Under the pieces are notes generated by a model. The model saw nothing but the letters and a program-made list of their open reading frames with translations, made no database searches and was not told where the DNA came from. Both the position numbers and the translations under genes were made by a program. 64,000 nucleotides of DNA from Pseudovibrio japonicus (GTDB lineage: Bacteria; Pseudomonadota; Alphaproteobacteria; Rhizobiales; Stappiaceae), in the NCBI RefSeq assembly GCF_014651595.1, contig NZ_BMXE01000002.1, positions 434,001-498,000 on the forward strand, written 5' to 3'. Positions 15,592 through 23,964 of this stretch are shown here, piece after piece (within the stretch, counting starts at the first letter, position 1; the number at the start of each line of letters is the position of its first letter).

Positions 15592-16537
15592 CCTCTTTCT
15601 CTGCATTCGAAAAGTGCTTAAGCACGCGCAAAATCAACAGGGTGTTCCAGCGGCTTGCTCCATGGCCAGTTTCAAAATCAAGAATGGCCTGACCCGGAAT
15701 CTTTGCCATACGGGGCCAGCGCCCATCGGCTCTTTGAAGGCTGCTTAGCTCTTTCAACGCGCCATCCATGGAAGCGTCATGGTCTTGATTTGCTGCGCGG
15801 AAATGATCCAGACCACGCAGGATGTTGTAGTACCATCTTGTCGGGTAGGGCAGCTTGAGGAAGCTGGGGTGGATGACTTGGCCTGTTCTTTCGGACCGAA
15901 AGAACCTGTGCCGCCTTATGAAGGCGCGAGCAGCTTCTGCGATCACCTGTAACTCAGACCTCCGATACTGATAGGCATTTTCTTCCAATCGCTGCAAGGC
16001 CTCAAGAACCGAGATCGTTGAATGAAGGGATGAGGACCTGCATCCTGATCGATTGACCTGACAATTGAAGCCTCCGTCTGAAATTTGATGTGCGATCAGG
16101 AAATCAATGAAGGTTTTTAAATGATCCTCCGGAAGTCCGAAATAGCAGGCAACGTTCAAAAATACGGCTGTTATGCAGGTATCGCTCTTTTTCTCGTCAG
16201 GTAGAACTCCCAGACCACCATCATGGGCAATGTTCTGTCTGGCTATCTTCTGCACGAGCTGCTGAATACCCGCTTGATCACTGGGGAATGACATGTTGAC
16301 GAGGTCCAGCAGCACGTAGTGTGTGCAAGCCCACTTGGGGGTGTAGTAGCTATCTCCCCAGCCTCCATTGGCGTTTCTGGCGTTAAGCAAAGCCTTACCC
16401 CAACCCGACTTGGGGATCTCCTGCTGTAAGTCAGGGCGGTCTTCCTCCAAAAGGTCCCGCGCCGTCTGATAGGCAATGGAAGGGTCTCCTGACATCAGCC
16501 AGTCAATTGTGCCCGCTTGCTCACTCTCGCCATACAT
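15509..16537 (-). CDS. QW-repeat, squalene-cyclase/prenyltransferase-like protein
   Basis: A 342-residue protein with repeated alpha-alpha-barrel motifs of the terpene-cyclase/prenyltransferase superfamily: NANGGWGDSYYTPKW, AHDGGLGVL, SDGGFNCQ, and ADGRWPRMAKIPGQA. I see no DxDD acid motif of squalene-hopene cyclases and no zinc site of protein prenyltransferases, so the catalytic role is unknown. The ATG at 16537 is chosen because CGGGGA stands 6 bases before it; the TTG at 16576 has no such site. Its 3' end runs 83 bases into mmcB on the opposite strand, and the last 20 residues (SDSDPSDHADGSPQ) are low-complexity. It is upstream of, and divergent from, the GMC oxidoreductase gene. Confidence 0.75.
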   Translation of the reverse strand: MYGESEQAGTIDWLMSGDPSIAYQTARDLLEEDRPDLQQEIPKSGWGKALLNARNANGGWGDSYYTPKWACTHYVLLDLVNMSFPSDQAGIQQLVQKIARQNIAHDGGLGVLPDEKKSDTCITAVFLNVACYFGLPEDHLKTFIDFLIAHQISDGGFNCQVNRSGCRSSSLHSTISVLEALQRLEENAYQYRRSELQVIAEAARAFIRRHRFFRSERTGQVIHPSFLKLPYPTRWYYNILRGLDHFRAANQDHDASMDGALKELSSLQRADGRWPRMAKIPGQAILDFETGHGASRWNTLLILRVLKHFSNAEKEVTPAASFSDSDPSDHADGSPQPAQTAK

Positions 16538-16760
16538 GATGTCCCCGCAGCGACCTTGGCTCTCTTGTTGATACAATAGTCGGATATAAGTGTAGATACT
16601 TACATCTTAAGGATACATCCCGCAGGGTTCTTCGGCAATCCAACCACAGCTTACCAGAGCTAAGCAATCCCGAAGTTCGCCCTTTGGCGGACCTCTCCCA
16701 CATTTCTATTTCCGTTTAGGGAAGTTCCGAGTAACATCTGCCAACCTGGGAGGGGATATT

Positions 16761-18407
16761 ATGGACTTTGATTATGTAATTGTTGGGGGTGGCTCAGCAG
16801 GTTCTGTGCTTGCGGCACGACTTTCGGAAGACCCGTCTATTTCCGTTTGCCTGCTTGAAGCAGGGGGCGAAGGCAAGTCGATACTTGTGCGCGCTCCGTT
16901 GGGCATTTCAGTTATGGTCTCCGGAAAACCCTTCCCCATCAACAACTGGGCGTTTAATTCTGTTCCACAGACCGAACTAAACAACCGCACAACGTACCAC
17001 CCACGCGGCAAGGCTCTGGGCGGTTCCAGTGCTATCAACGCACAGCTCTATGTTCGCGGCCAGAAAGAGGACTATGACGGCTGGGTCGAAAAAGGCGCAG
17101 ACGGTTGGTCGTTTGACGAGGTGCTGCCCTACTTCAAGAAGTCAGAGAGCAATCAGCGCGGCGAAAGCGAACTGCACGGGGCATCCGGTCCTTTGCAGGT
17201 TTCGGAGCAACGCTCACCAGCTCCAATCACCCACGCCTTTATTGCAGCGGCTGAAGGGCGTCAAATCAAGCGCAACAATGATTTTAACGGCGATGATCAG
17301 GAAGGGGTCGGGCTTTATCAGGTCACCCAGTTCCATCAGGAAGATAAGAAAGGCGAGCGCTGTTCAGCTGCGGCAGCCTACCTGCATCCGATCATGGACC
17401 GGCCTAACCTAACCATTTTGACCCACGCGCATACCACACGAGTGCTGTTTGAGGGTAAAAAAGCGGTTGGTGTGGAGTATAAACGCAAGCGCAAGCTTGA
17501 GACCGTGAACGCCAAACGCGAAGTAATTCTGTCTGCAGGCGCTTTCCAGTCTCCTCAGCTGCTGATGCTCTCTGGAGTTGGACCTGCGGATGAACTGGCG
17601 AAACACAATATTCCGGTACTGCATGACCTGCCAGGCGTTGGAAAGAACCTACAGGACCATCTGGATTACACACTAAGCTACCGCTCCAACAAACCAGATA
17701 TGCTGGGGTTGGGGCTAAAGCCTGGTATCCAGCTGCTCAAAGAGGTCATGAAGTGGCGTAAAGACGGGTCTGGCAGGATCGCATCTCCAGCGGGAGAGGG
17801 CGGCGCTTTTCTAAAGACCAGCCCGGATCTAGATCGCCCGGATATCCAGCTTCATCTTGTTATCTCCATTGTCGATCAACACGGACAGAAGCTTTATAGA
17901 GGGTATGGATATGGTTGCCATATCTGCGTCCTGAGGCCAAAATCAACCGGCGAAGTGGGGCTCAACTCAGCCAACCCAATGGACGCGCCGCGCATTGATC
18001 CGAACTATCTTTCAGACCCTGACGATATGGATGTGATGGTCAAGGGCATCCGCATGACCCGAGAGATTATGGAGGGGCCTGAACTTTCTGAGTATCGCGA
18101 GGACATGCTTTATGAGATCGGCCATGACGAAGAAAGCATCAAACAAGCGGTGCGGGAACGGGCAGAGACGATCTACCACCCAATCGGGACCTGCAAGATG
18201 GGCAAGGATGCCATGTCGGTGGTTGGGTCAGATCTCAAGGTACATGGGATGGAAGGCTTGCGCGTCATTGATGCCTCTGTGATGCCTTCACTGATCTCAG
18301 GCAACACCAATGCGCCAACCATCATGATTGCCGAAAAAGCTTCGGATATGATCCTTGAGAAACCGCTTTTGAGCGCAGAGCGCGCGAGTGAACAGGTTTC
18401 TTCTTAA
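16761..18407 (+). CDS. GMC-family FAD alcohol/choline dehydrogenase-like oxidoreductase
   Basis: A 548-residue glucose-methanol-choline oxidoreductase. The N-terminus FDYVIVGGGSAGSVLAARL is the FAD fold, followed by the GMC signature PRGKALGGSSAINAQLYVRG (about 83-102). Near the C-terminus lie the catalytic histidine about 473 in YHPIGTCKMG and asparagine about 517 in SGNTNAPTIMIAEKASD. It is in the group that includes BetA and AlkJ and oxidises primary alcohols in membrane-linked respiration; choline is possible, but no betB or betI is adjacent. GGGAGGGG before the ATG fixes the start. It is a single gene closed by a strong terminator. Confidence 0.9.
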   Translation: MDFDYVIVGGGSAGSVLAARLSEDPSISVCLLEAGGEGKSILVRAPLGISVMVSGKPFPINNWAFNSVPQTELNNRTTYHPRGKALGGSSAINAQLYVRGQKEDYDGWVEKGADGWSFDEVLPYFKKSESNQRGESELHGASGPLQVSEQRSPAPITHAFIAAAEGRQIKRNNDFNGDDQEGVGLYQVTQFHQEDKKGERCSAAAAYLHPIMDRPNLTILTHAHTTRVLFEGKKAVGVEYKRKRKLETVNAKREVILSAGAFQSPQLLMLSGVGPADELAKHNIPVLHDLPGVGKNLQDHLDYTLSYRSNKPDMLGLGLKPGIQLLKEVMKWRKDGSGRIASPAGEGGAFLKTSPDLDRPDIQLHLVISIVDQHGQKLYRGYGYGCHICVLRPKSTGEVGLNSANPMDAPRIDPNYLSDPDDMDVMVKGIRMTREIMEGPELSEYREDMLYEIGHDEESIKQAVRERAETIYHPIGTCKMGKDAMSVVGSDLKVHGMEGLRVIDASVMPSLISGNTNAPTIMIAEKASDMILEKPLLSAERASEQVSS

Positions 18408-18416
18408 GACACAAGA

Positions 18417-18446
18417 AAGGCCGGTACACAGATACCGGCCTTTTTT
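18417..18446. terminator. Strong intrinsic terminator after the GMC gene
   Basis: Perfect 10-base stem AAGGCCGGTA / TACCGGCCTT with a 6-base loop, then six Ts overlapping the stem end. The minus-strand reading gives TTTCTT, so it may also serve the converging coaBC gene. Confidence 0.9.
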
Positions 18447-18470
18447 AAAATGGATCTGCGCTGCAGGCCT

Positions 18471-19673
18471 TTATGAAAGCGCTGCGATCTTCTCAACGAG
18501 TTGGCGGGCAACTTCGTCCTTACCCATTTTTGGCCAGTCTTCAACGCCGTCATGGGTTACAAGACGCACGGTGTTGTTGTCACCGCCCATCACGTTGTTC
18601 TCGGGGCTAACGTCATTTGCCACAATCAGGTCAGCGCCTTTACGCTCTAGCTTGCCGCGTGCATTGTTGATCAGGTCATTCGTTTCGGCAGCAAAACCAA
18701 CGACCAATTTCGGTCGTTTCTCCTGCAGATGGCCAATGGTTCTCAGGATATCCGGGTTTTCGACAAGGTGCAGCGCCGGTGGTTGGCCGCTGCCGTCCTT
18801 TTTGATTTTCTGGTCGCTATCCTGCGCCACACGCCAATCTGCAACGGCGGCGGCCATGATTGCGATGTCCGCCGGGAGCGCACATTGGACGGCTGCCAGC
18901 ATGGCATTTGCAGATTCAACGCGGATCGTCTGCACACCCTTTGGATTTTCGAGGGTCGTTGGGCCCGAAACGAGGGTAACGTGCGCACCCGCTTCAGCTG
19001 CTGCCTCGGCGATGGCATAGCCCTGTTTGCCGGAGGATCGATTGGCGATGTAGCGCACTGGATCTATGGGCTCATGGGTTGGGCCCGCAGTAATGACAAT
19101 GCGTTTACCCTTCAAGGGCTGTGCCTTTGGGGCAAAGAGATCTTCGATCGCGGCCACAATTTCGAGCGGCTCAGACATGCGGCCAAAGCCAGCTTCACCC
19201 TTTTCCGCCATTTCACCTGCATTTGGACCGACAAAGTTGAGACCGTCTGCTTTCAGTTGCGCCACATTGCGCTGGGTGGCCGGATGACTCCACATTTTAG
19301 AGTTCATGGCAGGGGCAACGAGGACAGGCTTGTCGTTTGCCAGCAGCACGCAGGAGGCCAGATCATCCGCCAGCCCATGCGCCATCTTTGCCATGATGTT
19401 TGCGGTAGCCGGCGCAACGACAACCAAGTCAGCTTCGCGGGAGAGGCGTATATGGCCAACATCGTGCTCGGCCTCTCTGTCAAACAACTCGGTGAAGACC
19501 GTATCGCCAGTGATTGCACCGACAGCAAGAGGCGTGATGAACTGGGAGCCACCCTTGGTGAGCACGGCACGGACTTTGGCACCACGTTCCTGAAGGCGGC
19601 GGATCAGATCCAGCGATTTGTAGGAGGCAATTCCGCCTGTGATGATGAGAAGGATGCGCTTGTCTGAAAGCAT
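18471..19673 (-). CDS. coaBC: Bifunctional phosphopantothenoylcysteine decarboxylase / phosphopantothenate-cysteine ligase
   Basis: Two-domain coenzyme A biosynthesis enzyme of 400 residues. Residues 1-180 are the flavoprotein CoaC with catalytic histidine 74 (VGHIRLSREADL), PAMNSKMW with asparagine 124, and a substrate-lid region at 153-166. The lid reads GEMAEKGEAGFGRM and lacks the cysteine seen in the Escherichia coli enzyme. Residues 188-400 are CoaB, starting KRIVITAGPTHEPIDPVRYIANRSSG, with AAVADWR and a KIKK lysine for CMP activation. It adds cysteine to 4'-phosphopantothenate using CTP and then decarboxylates it. It is a monocistronic gene, in convergent orientation to the GMC gene. 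Confidence 0.95.
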   Translation of the reverse strand: MLSDKRILLIITGGIASYKSLDLIRRLQERGAKVRAVLTKGGSQFITPLAVGAITGDTVFTELFDREAEHDVGHIRLSREADLVVVAPATANIMAKMAHGLADDLASCVLLANDKPVLVAPAMNSKMWSHPATQRNVAQLKADGLNFVGPNAGEMAEKGEAGFGRMSEPLEIVAAIEDLFAPKAQPLKGKRIVITAGPTHEPIDPVRYIANRSSGKQGYAIAEAAAEAGAHVTLVSGPTTLENPKGVQTIRVESANAMLAAVQCALPADIAIMAAAVADWRVAQDSDQKIKKDGSGQPPALHLVENPDILRTIGHLQEKRPKLVVGFAAETNDLINNARGKLERKGADLIVANDVSPENNVMGGDNNTVRLVTHDGVEDWPKMGKDEVARQLVEKIAALS

Positions 19674-19841
19674 ATTAAAACCACCTTTTGCGCGGGCTTC
19701 ATTCTAATCAGGCCCAGCAACTCATTTCCTGAGGTATTACTAGCCGTTTTCCCTTCAAATTTCATTAGTTTCCTAAAGGCCTTTCGTCCCATTGGGTAAA
19801 TCGTTGGGATGAGGCCAGATTCCATCGTTGACGTGAGCAAT

Positions 19842-19871
19842 AAAAAAGCCCCGCTCTTTTGAGCGAGGCTT
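19842..19871 (-). terminator. Intrinsic terminator after the LpoA-like lipoprotein gene
   Basis: Read on the minus strand, AAGCCTCGCTC pairs with GAGCGGGGCTT across an AAAA loop, followed by TTTTTTATT. It lies just past the stop at 19894. Confidence 0.88.
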
Positions 19872-19893
19872 GCAACATCAGATGTTCCAGATC

Positions 19894-21126
19894 TTAGAAC
19901 CGACCGGAGAAGGTGGTTGGCGCTGGAGCGATTGGTTCTGCGGTACCTTTTCCGGTGACGGCGTAGACAGCAAGCCCGCGGTCATTCTGACCATCGCGGC
20001 GGAAGCGGAAGATGCCGTCAATGCCGAGGAAACCATCGCGGTTGGTCATCACACGTTCAGAAAAACGGTCCGGCCCGGCAGAACGTACCAGCCCGGCGGC
20101 GAGAATGGTTGCATCATACGCCAGTGAAGCATTACGCGGTGGCTGAGAGCCGTAGGTTTCGCGGTAACGAGCGGCGAGGCGCTCAAAGCTCTGGTCGTCC
20201 GGTCCCGGGAACCAGCTGCCGACCATCACAGGGGACTGCAGGATATCCGGCGTGTTCCACTGACCGCTGCCGATCATTTTCACTTCGCCGAGGCTTGCGC
20301 CCATTTCCGTCATCACCTGCATCACAAACGGAGGCACACCGCCGCCTTCCGGCACAAACAGGGTGTCGACCTGAGAAATAGAGCGGCTCAAGCTGGTGAC
20401 GCGAGCGCGGATGTCTTCCGCATTGCCGGGAATGTATCGCTCAATCGAAATGATCCGGCCATTTTTTTGCCCAACGGCCTGACGGAATGCAGCTTCAGCA
20501 ATCGTGCCGTAGGCATTGTTTGGCAGCAAAGCTGAGTAGGAACGGCGCTCCTGCTCAGCGGCGTAAGAAACGATGCGGTTGACATCAGAGACTGGCAGAT
20601 AGCTGAGTAGGTAGGTGCCGGGCTTGGCCACATTGGTATCAGAGGAGAACGCAACAATTGGAACGCCAGCGCGCCGAGCAACAGCAGATGCTCCCTTTAC
20701 GGCTGGGGCGAAGACCGGGCCAATCAAAAGCTCTGCGCCTTCATTGACTGCCTGCTGGGCAGCCAAGCTTGCACCTTCCGCTGTGCCGCCGGTGTCCTTC
20801 ACCAGAAGCTGAATGTCAGCACCCTGAAAGTCTTCCAGAGCGAGCCTGGCAGAATTTTCAAAAAGGTTCGCAACTGAAACTGCGGACTGACCCTCGCCAG
20901 AATAGGGCAGCAACAGACCAACACGTACAGAGCCGTTGCCAATGGTCCGGCCGGCAACCTGCCCCTGCTGGGTGTCAGGGTTCAAATTTGGCTGTAAAGG
21001 CGACCTTACTGATGAGTAGTTAGGCGAATTAACACAGCCAGCCAGCAAAACCGAGAGGCCGAGTGTAGCCCCTGTCAAAAGTTTGCGGAAACTCATTCCA
21101 CGAAGTGTGGCTGATCCTATGCTCAT
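19894..21126 (-). CDS. Penicillin-binding protein activator, LpoA/LppC-type lipoprotein
   Basis: A 410-residue outer-membrane lipoprotein candidate. The signal ends in the lipobox LLAGC (cysteine about 31). The rest is a type-I periplasmic-binding fold: RVGLLLPYSGEGQ, IGPVFAPAVKGAS, VPIVAFSSDTNVA and ASLAYDATILAAG. It matches the ligand-binding-like domain of LpoA, which activates PBP1A in enteric bacteria, but lacks LpoA's long N-terminal helical repeats, as is usual in alphaproteobacteria. The ATG at 21126 with a GGGG site is preferred; ATG 21096 is an alternative and 21171 is too far upstream. It is divergent from rsmI, and a perfect CtrA motif lies in the gap. Confidence 0.85.
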   Translation of the reverse strand: MSIGSATLRGMSFRKLLTGATLGLSVLLAGCVNSPNYSSVRSPLQPNLNPDTQQGQVAGRTIGNGSVRVGLLLPYSGEGQSAVSVANLFENSARLALEDFQGADIQLLVKDTGGTAEGASLAAQQAVNEGAELLIGPVFAPAVKGASAVARRAGVPIVAFSSDTNVAKPGTYLLSYLPVSDVNRIVSYAAEQERRSYSALLPNNAYGTIAEAAFRQAVGQKNGRIISIERYIPGNAEDIRARVTSLSRSISQVDTLFVPEGGGVPPFVMQVMTEMGASLGEVKMIGSGQWNTPDILQSPVMVGSWFPGPDDQSFERLAARYRETYGSQPPRNASLAYDATILAAGLVRSAGPDRFSERVMTNRDGFLGIDGIFRFRRDGQNDRGLAVYAVTGKGTAEPIAPAPTTFSGRF

Positions 21127-21233
21127 GGATGCCCCGTCTATTCCGAAGGCCGTTTCATCAACCCCTCGCATTGCAAGGGCTGAAATCCGGCAATTTACAT
21201 TTAGTTTCTTTTATTTCTACAGAACCGCCGCCG

Positions 21234-21248
21234 TTAATACAGCCTTAA
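21234..21248. promoter_or_regulatory. CtrA-type site TTAA-N7-TTAA
   Basis: TTAA-TACAGCC-TTAA is a perfect match to the full CtrA recognition sequence of alphaproteobacteria. It is 108 bases before the lipoprotein start and 139 bases before the rsmI start, and could serve either. Confidence 0.6.
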
Positions 21249-21386
21249 CCCGAGGCGGGCATCGATTTTTTTAAGGATTCTGTCAAAAACTCCCCGTGGT
21301 AATTAGTCATTTTGCGGTTTCTTCGTTAGATGTGCACTCTCTACTGTGCAAAACTTGCTCCGTTTTGGAGCTGTCACGAGGCCATC

Positions 21387-22307
21387 ATGGATCATTCCGA
21401 AGCTGCATCTGAGCGCAAATACTACATAGGCGAGCACTCGCTGACGGCTAAACGGATTGAGCCGGGGTTGCACATCGTTTCGACCCCAATCGGAAATTTG
21501 CAGGACATCACCATCAGAGCGCTGGAAACCCTCGCAGCCTGCGATCTGATCGCCTGTGAAGATACCCGCGTGACAGGGGTTTTGTTGCAGCGGTATGGTA
21601 TTCGCACCCAGATGATGACTTACCACGAGCACAACGCCCAACGGCAGCTCCCCAAGATTTTGGAGGCGCTGGGGGCTGGACGGTCCGTTGCTCTGGTCTC
21701 CGATGCAGGGACGCCGCTCATTTCTGATCCCGGCTTTCGGTTGGTGGGCGATGTGGTGGAGCAGGGCCACAAGGTGGTGCCAATTCCAGGAGCCTCGGCC
21801 ATGTTGAGTGGTCTGGTCGGCGCTGGTTTACCATCAGATACCATTTTGTTTGCTGGTTTCCTGCCCAATAAGACCCACGGCAGAAAGAAGCGCCTTGAAG
21901 AGCTGAAGGACATTCCGGCCACTCTGGTGTTTTATGAGAGCCCGCACAGGGTGGGCGCCTCACTGGCGGACATGACTGAAATTCTCGGTAAGCGACAGGC
22001 CGCAGTAGCACGTGAGTTGACCAAGCGGTTTGAGACTTTTCAGCGGGGCACCCTTGCAGAACTGAGTGATTTCTTCTCGGGGGATCGCCCGAAGGGAGAA
22101 ATTGTTATTCTTGTCTCACCACCTGAAGAACAGGAACTGACTGAGGTTGATACAGACGCATTGTTGCTGGAGGCATTGAAGGACATGCCCGTGAGTGCAG
22201 CAGCCAAGAAAGTCTCCAAAGCAACCGGGGTGGATCGAAAGACGATTTACACCCGTGCGATGGAGCTGAAAAATGCAAGACCCGCAGAAGACCCGGAAAG
22301 CGACTGA
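21387..22307 (+). CDS. rsmI: 16S rRNA (cytidine1402-2'-O)-methyltransferase
   Basis: A 306-residue SAM-dependent tetrapyrrole-methylase-fold enzyme that 2'-O-methylates C1402 in the ribosomal P site. Family marks are GLHIVSTPIGNLQDITIRALETL, CEDTRVTGVLL, LVSDAGTPLISDPG and VVPIPGASAMLSGL in order. The C-terminal 50 residues (AAKKVSKATGVDRKTIYTRAME) form the usual small helical domain. The ATG at 21387 follows CGAGG; the 19 upstream codons in frame are not conserved in character. The end overlaps the start of yraN by 35 bases, so the two are translationally coupled, and in many proteobacteria this pair also adjoins the LppC gene and gshB, as here. Confidence 0.95.
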   Translation: MDHSEAASERKYYIGEHSLTAKRIEPGLHIVSTPIGNLQDITIRALETLAACDLIACEDTRVTGVLLQRYGIRTQMMTYHEHNAQRQLPKILEALGAGRSVALVSDAGTPLISDPGFRLVGDVVEQGHKVVPIPGASAMLSGLVGAGLPSDTILFAGFLPNKTHGRKKRLEELKDIPATLVFYESPHRVGASLADMTEILGKRQAAVARELTKRFETFQRGTLAELSDFFSGDRPKGEIVILVSPPEEQELTEVDTDALLLEALKDMPVSAAAKKVSKATGVDRKTIYTRAMELKNARPAEDPESD

Positions 22308-22680
22308 GAGCAATCTTCTCAAAAAGCAGGCGGCCTATCGTAAAGGGCTTCAGGCGGAGTTGAAGGCTGAGATACTGCTGCGCAAGGCCGGTTGGCAGAT
22401 TCTTGAACGGCGCTACAAAACCAAACAGGGTGAGATCGATCTCATCGCCGAGCAGGACCAGACCATCGTGTTTGTGGAGGTGAAAGCGCGGCGCGGTGTG
22501 GATGATGGGCTCTATGCAATCACCCAACGCTCTCAGCGACGGATTGCAAATGCAGCGCGGGAATGGGTTTCTCTCCATAATGATCTGGTCGGAAAAACTC
22601 TTAGGTTTGATGCGGTTATTCTGCCCAAAAGTGGGGAAGCCCAGCATTTTCCTAATCTTTTTGAAGCTGAAATTTTGTAG
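22273..22680 (+). CDS. yraN: UPF0102 family protein YraN
   Basis: A 135-residue protein with an endonuclease-like fold. The core GEIDLIAEQDQTIVFVEVKAR (about 55-76) has the aspartate, glutamate and lysine of a PD-(D/E)xK site, preceded by AEILLRKAGWQILERRYKT. It is almost always next to rsmI, and its role is not established; DNA repair or uptake has been suggested. Here it overlaps rsmI by 35 bases in a different frame. The N-terminal 20 residues are basic and polar and somewhat longer than in many homologues. No separate promoter is evident. Confidence 0.9.
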   Translation: MQDPQKTRKATESNLLKKQAAYRKGLQAELKAEILLRKAGWQILERRYKTKQGEIDLIAEQDQTIVFVEVKARRGVDDGLYAITQRSQRRIANAAREWVSLHNDLVGKTLRFDAVILPKSGEAQHFPNLFEAEIL

Positions 22681-22796
22681 GAACAAATATTTTATCGCAA
22701 AAATGTAGACAAATTGGTTTCTGGCCCACATATCTGCGGCTAACATCCATTTCATTTACATGGGTTTTTACCCCTGCGTTATTTTAGGAGTGCCTC

Positions 22797-23771
22797 ATGC
22801 CCCAAGCAGCTTCTTCTGGTGCCAAGCAGCCGCTTAAAGTCGCCGTTCAGATGGACCATATCTCCACCATCAACATTGCAGGCGACAGTGCTTTTGCCCT
22901 GATGCTGGAAGCGCAGGCTCGTGGTTATGAGCTTTACCACTATACTCCTGAGCGTCTTGCGCTGTGGGGTGAAAAGGTGATGTGCCGCGTCGAACCGGTT
23001 ACCGTGCGCGACGAAGCTGGCAATCACTTCAGCTTTGGCGAGCCACAGCGCGTTGATATGTCCGACATGGACGTTGTTCTGATGCGTCAGGACCCGCCGT
23101 TCGATCTGGCCTACATTGCTGCGACCCACATTCTCGAAAAGCTCGCCGAGACGACACTTGTGGTGAACAATCCTGTCTCCGTGCGCAATGCGCCTGAGAA
23201 ACTGTTCGTGACCCAGTTTGCGGACCTGATGCCACCAACACTGATCACCCATGATCGTGAAGAGATCGACGCGTTCAGGGATGTTCATGGCGATATCGTC
23301 ATGAAGCCACTGTTTGGGCACGGCGGTGCCGCTGTGTTCCGCGTGACTAAGGATGATCTGAACTATGGTTCCCTTTACGACTTCTTCTCTGTCACATTCC
23401 GCGAGCCCTGGGTTATTCAGAAGTTCCTGCCGAATGTGAAGCACGGCGACAAGCGTATCTTGCTGGTGGACGGTGAGTTTGCCGGTGCAGTGAACCGCGT
23501 GCCTGCTGAGGGCGACTTGCGCTCCAACATGGTGCGTGGCGGTTCGCCGAAAGACAGTGATCTGACAGAGCGTGAAAGAGAGATTTGCGCGCGCCTTAAG
23601 CCAGCGCTGAAAGAGCAGGGGCTCATTCTCGTTGGCATTGATGTGATTGACGGTAGTCTCACTGAAATCAACGTGACTGCGCCAACCGGTATTCGAGCGA
23701 TCCAAAAGCTGGGCGGGCCAGATGTGGCCGCCATGGTGTGGGATGTGCTTGAGAAGAAGCTGGAAAGCTAA
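22797..23771 (+). CDS. gshB: Glutathione synthetase
   Basis: A 324-residue ATP-grasp ligase that joins gamma-glutamylcysteine and glycine, the second step of glutathione synthesis. Recognisable segments are [34 protein letters not shown], the ATP-grasp lysine in [31 protein letters not shown], and the metal-binding [16 protein letters not shown]. Length and order match bacterial GshB. The ATG has an AGGAG site at 8 bases. It follows yraN by 116 bases and has its own terminator. gshA is not in the window. Confidence 0.97.
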   Translation: MPQAASSGAKQPLKVAVQMDHISTINIAGDSAFALMLEAQARGYELYHYTPERLALWGEKVMCRVEPVTVRDEAGNHFSFGEPQRVDMSDMDVVLMRQDPPFDLAYIAATHILEKLAETTLVVNNPVSVRNAPEKLFVTQFADLMPPTLITHDREEIDAFRDVHGDIVMKPLFGHGGAAVFRVTKDDLNYGSLYDFFSVTFREPWVIQKFLPNVKHGDKRILLVDGEFAGAVNRVPAEGDLRSNMVRGGSPKDSDLTEREREICARLKPALKEQGLILVGIDVIDGSLTEINVTAPTGIRAIQKLGGPDVAAMVWDVLEKKLES

Positions 23772-23780
23772 AAGAAATTC

Positions 23781-23812
23781 AAGGCTCTGTTGTTCGGCAG
23801 GGCCTTTTCTTT
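23781..23812 (+). terminator. Intrinsic terminator after gshB
   Basis: AAGGCTCTG and CAGGGCCTT form a 9-base stem with one G-U and an 8-base loop, followed by TTCTTTTTC. Confidence 0.85.
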
Positions 23813-23964
23813 TTCGCATCGCCTGTTTGGCGCCAGCCTAGATAAACCGGAGAGGGCTTCTTACGGGAGCTTTCGTATTTCTGAGTATTCAAGGCTTGTG
23901 TGTTTCCTGTTCGTTCCTGCTTAATTGCTGCAATGATGATTAATTGTGGCTGCAGGAGTGTCTT

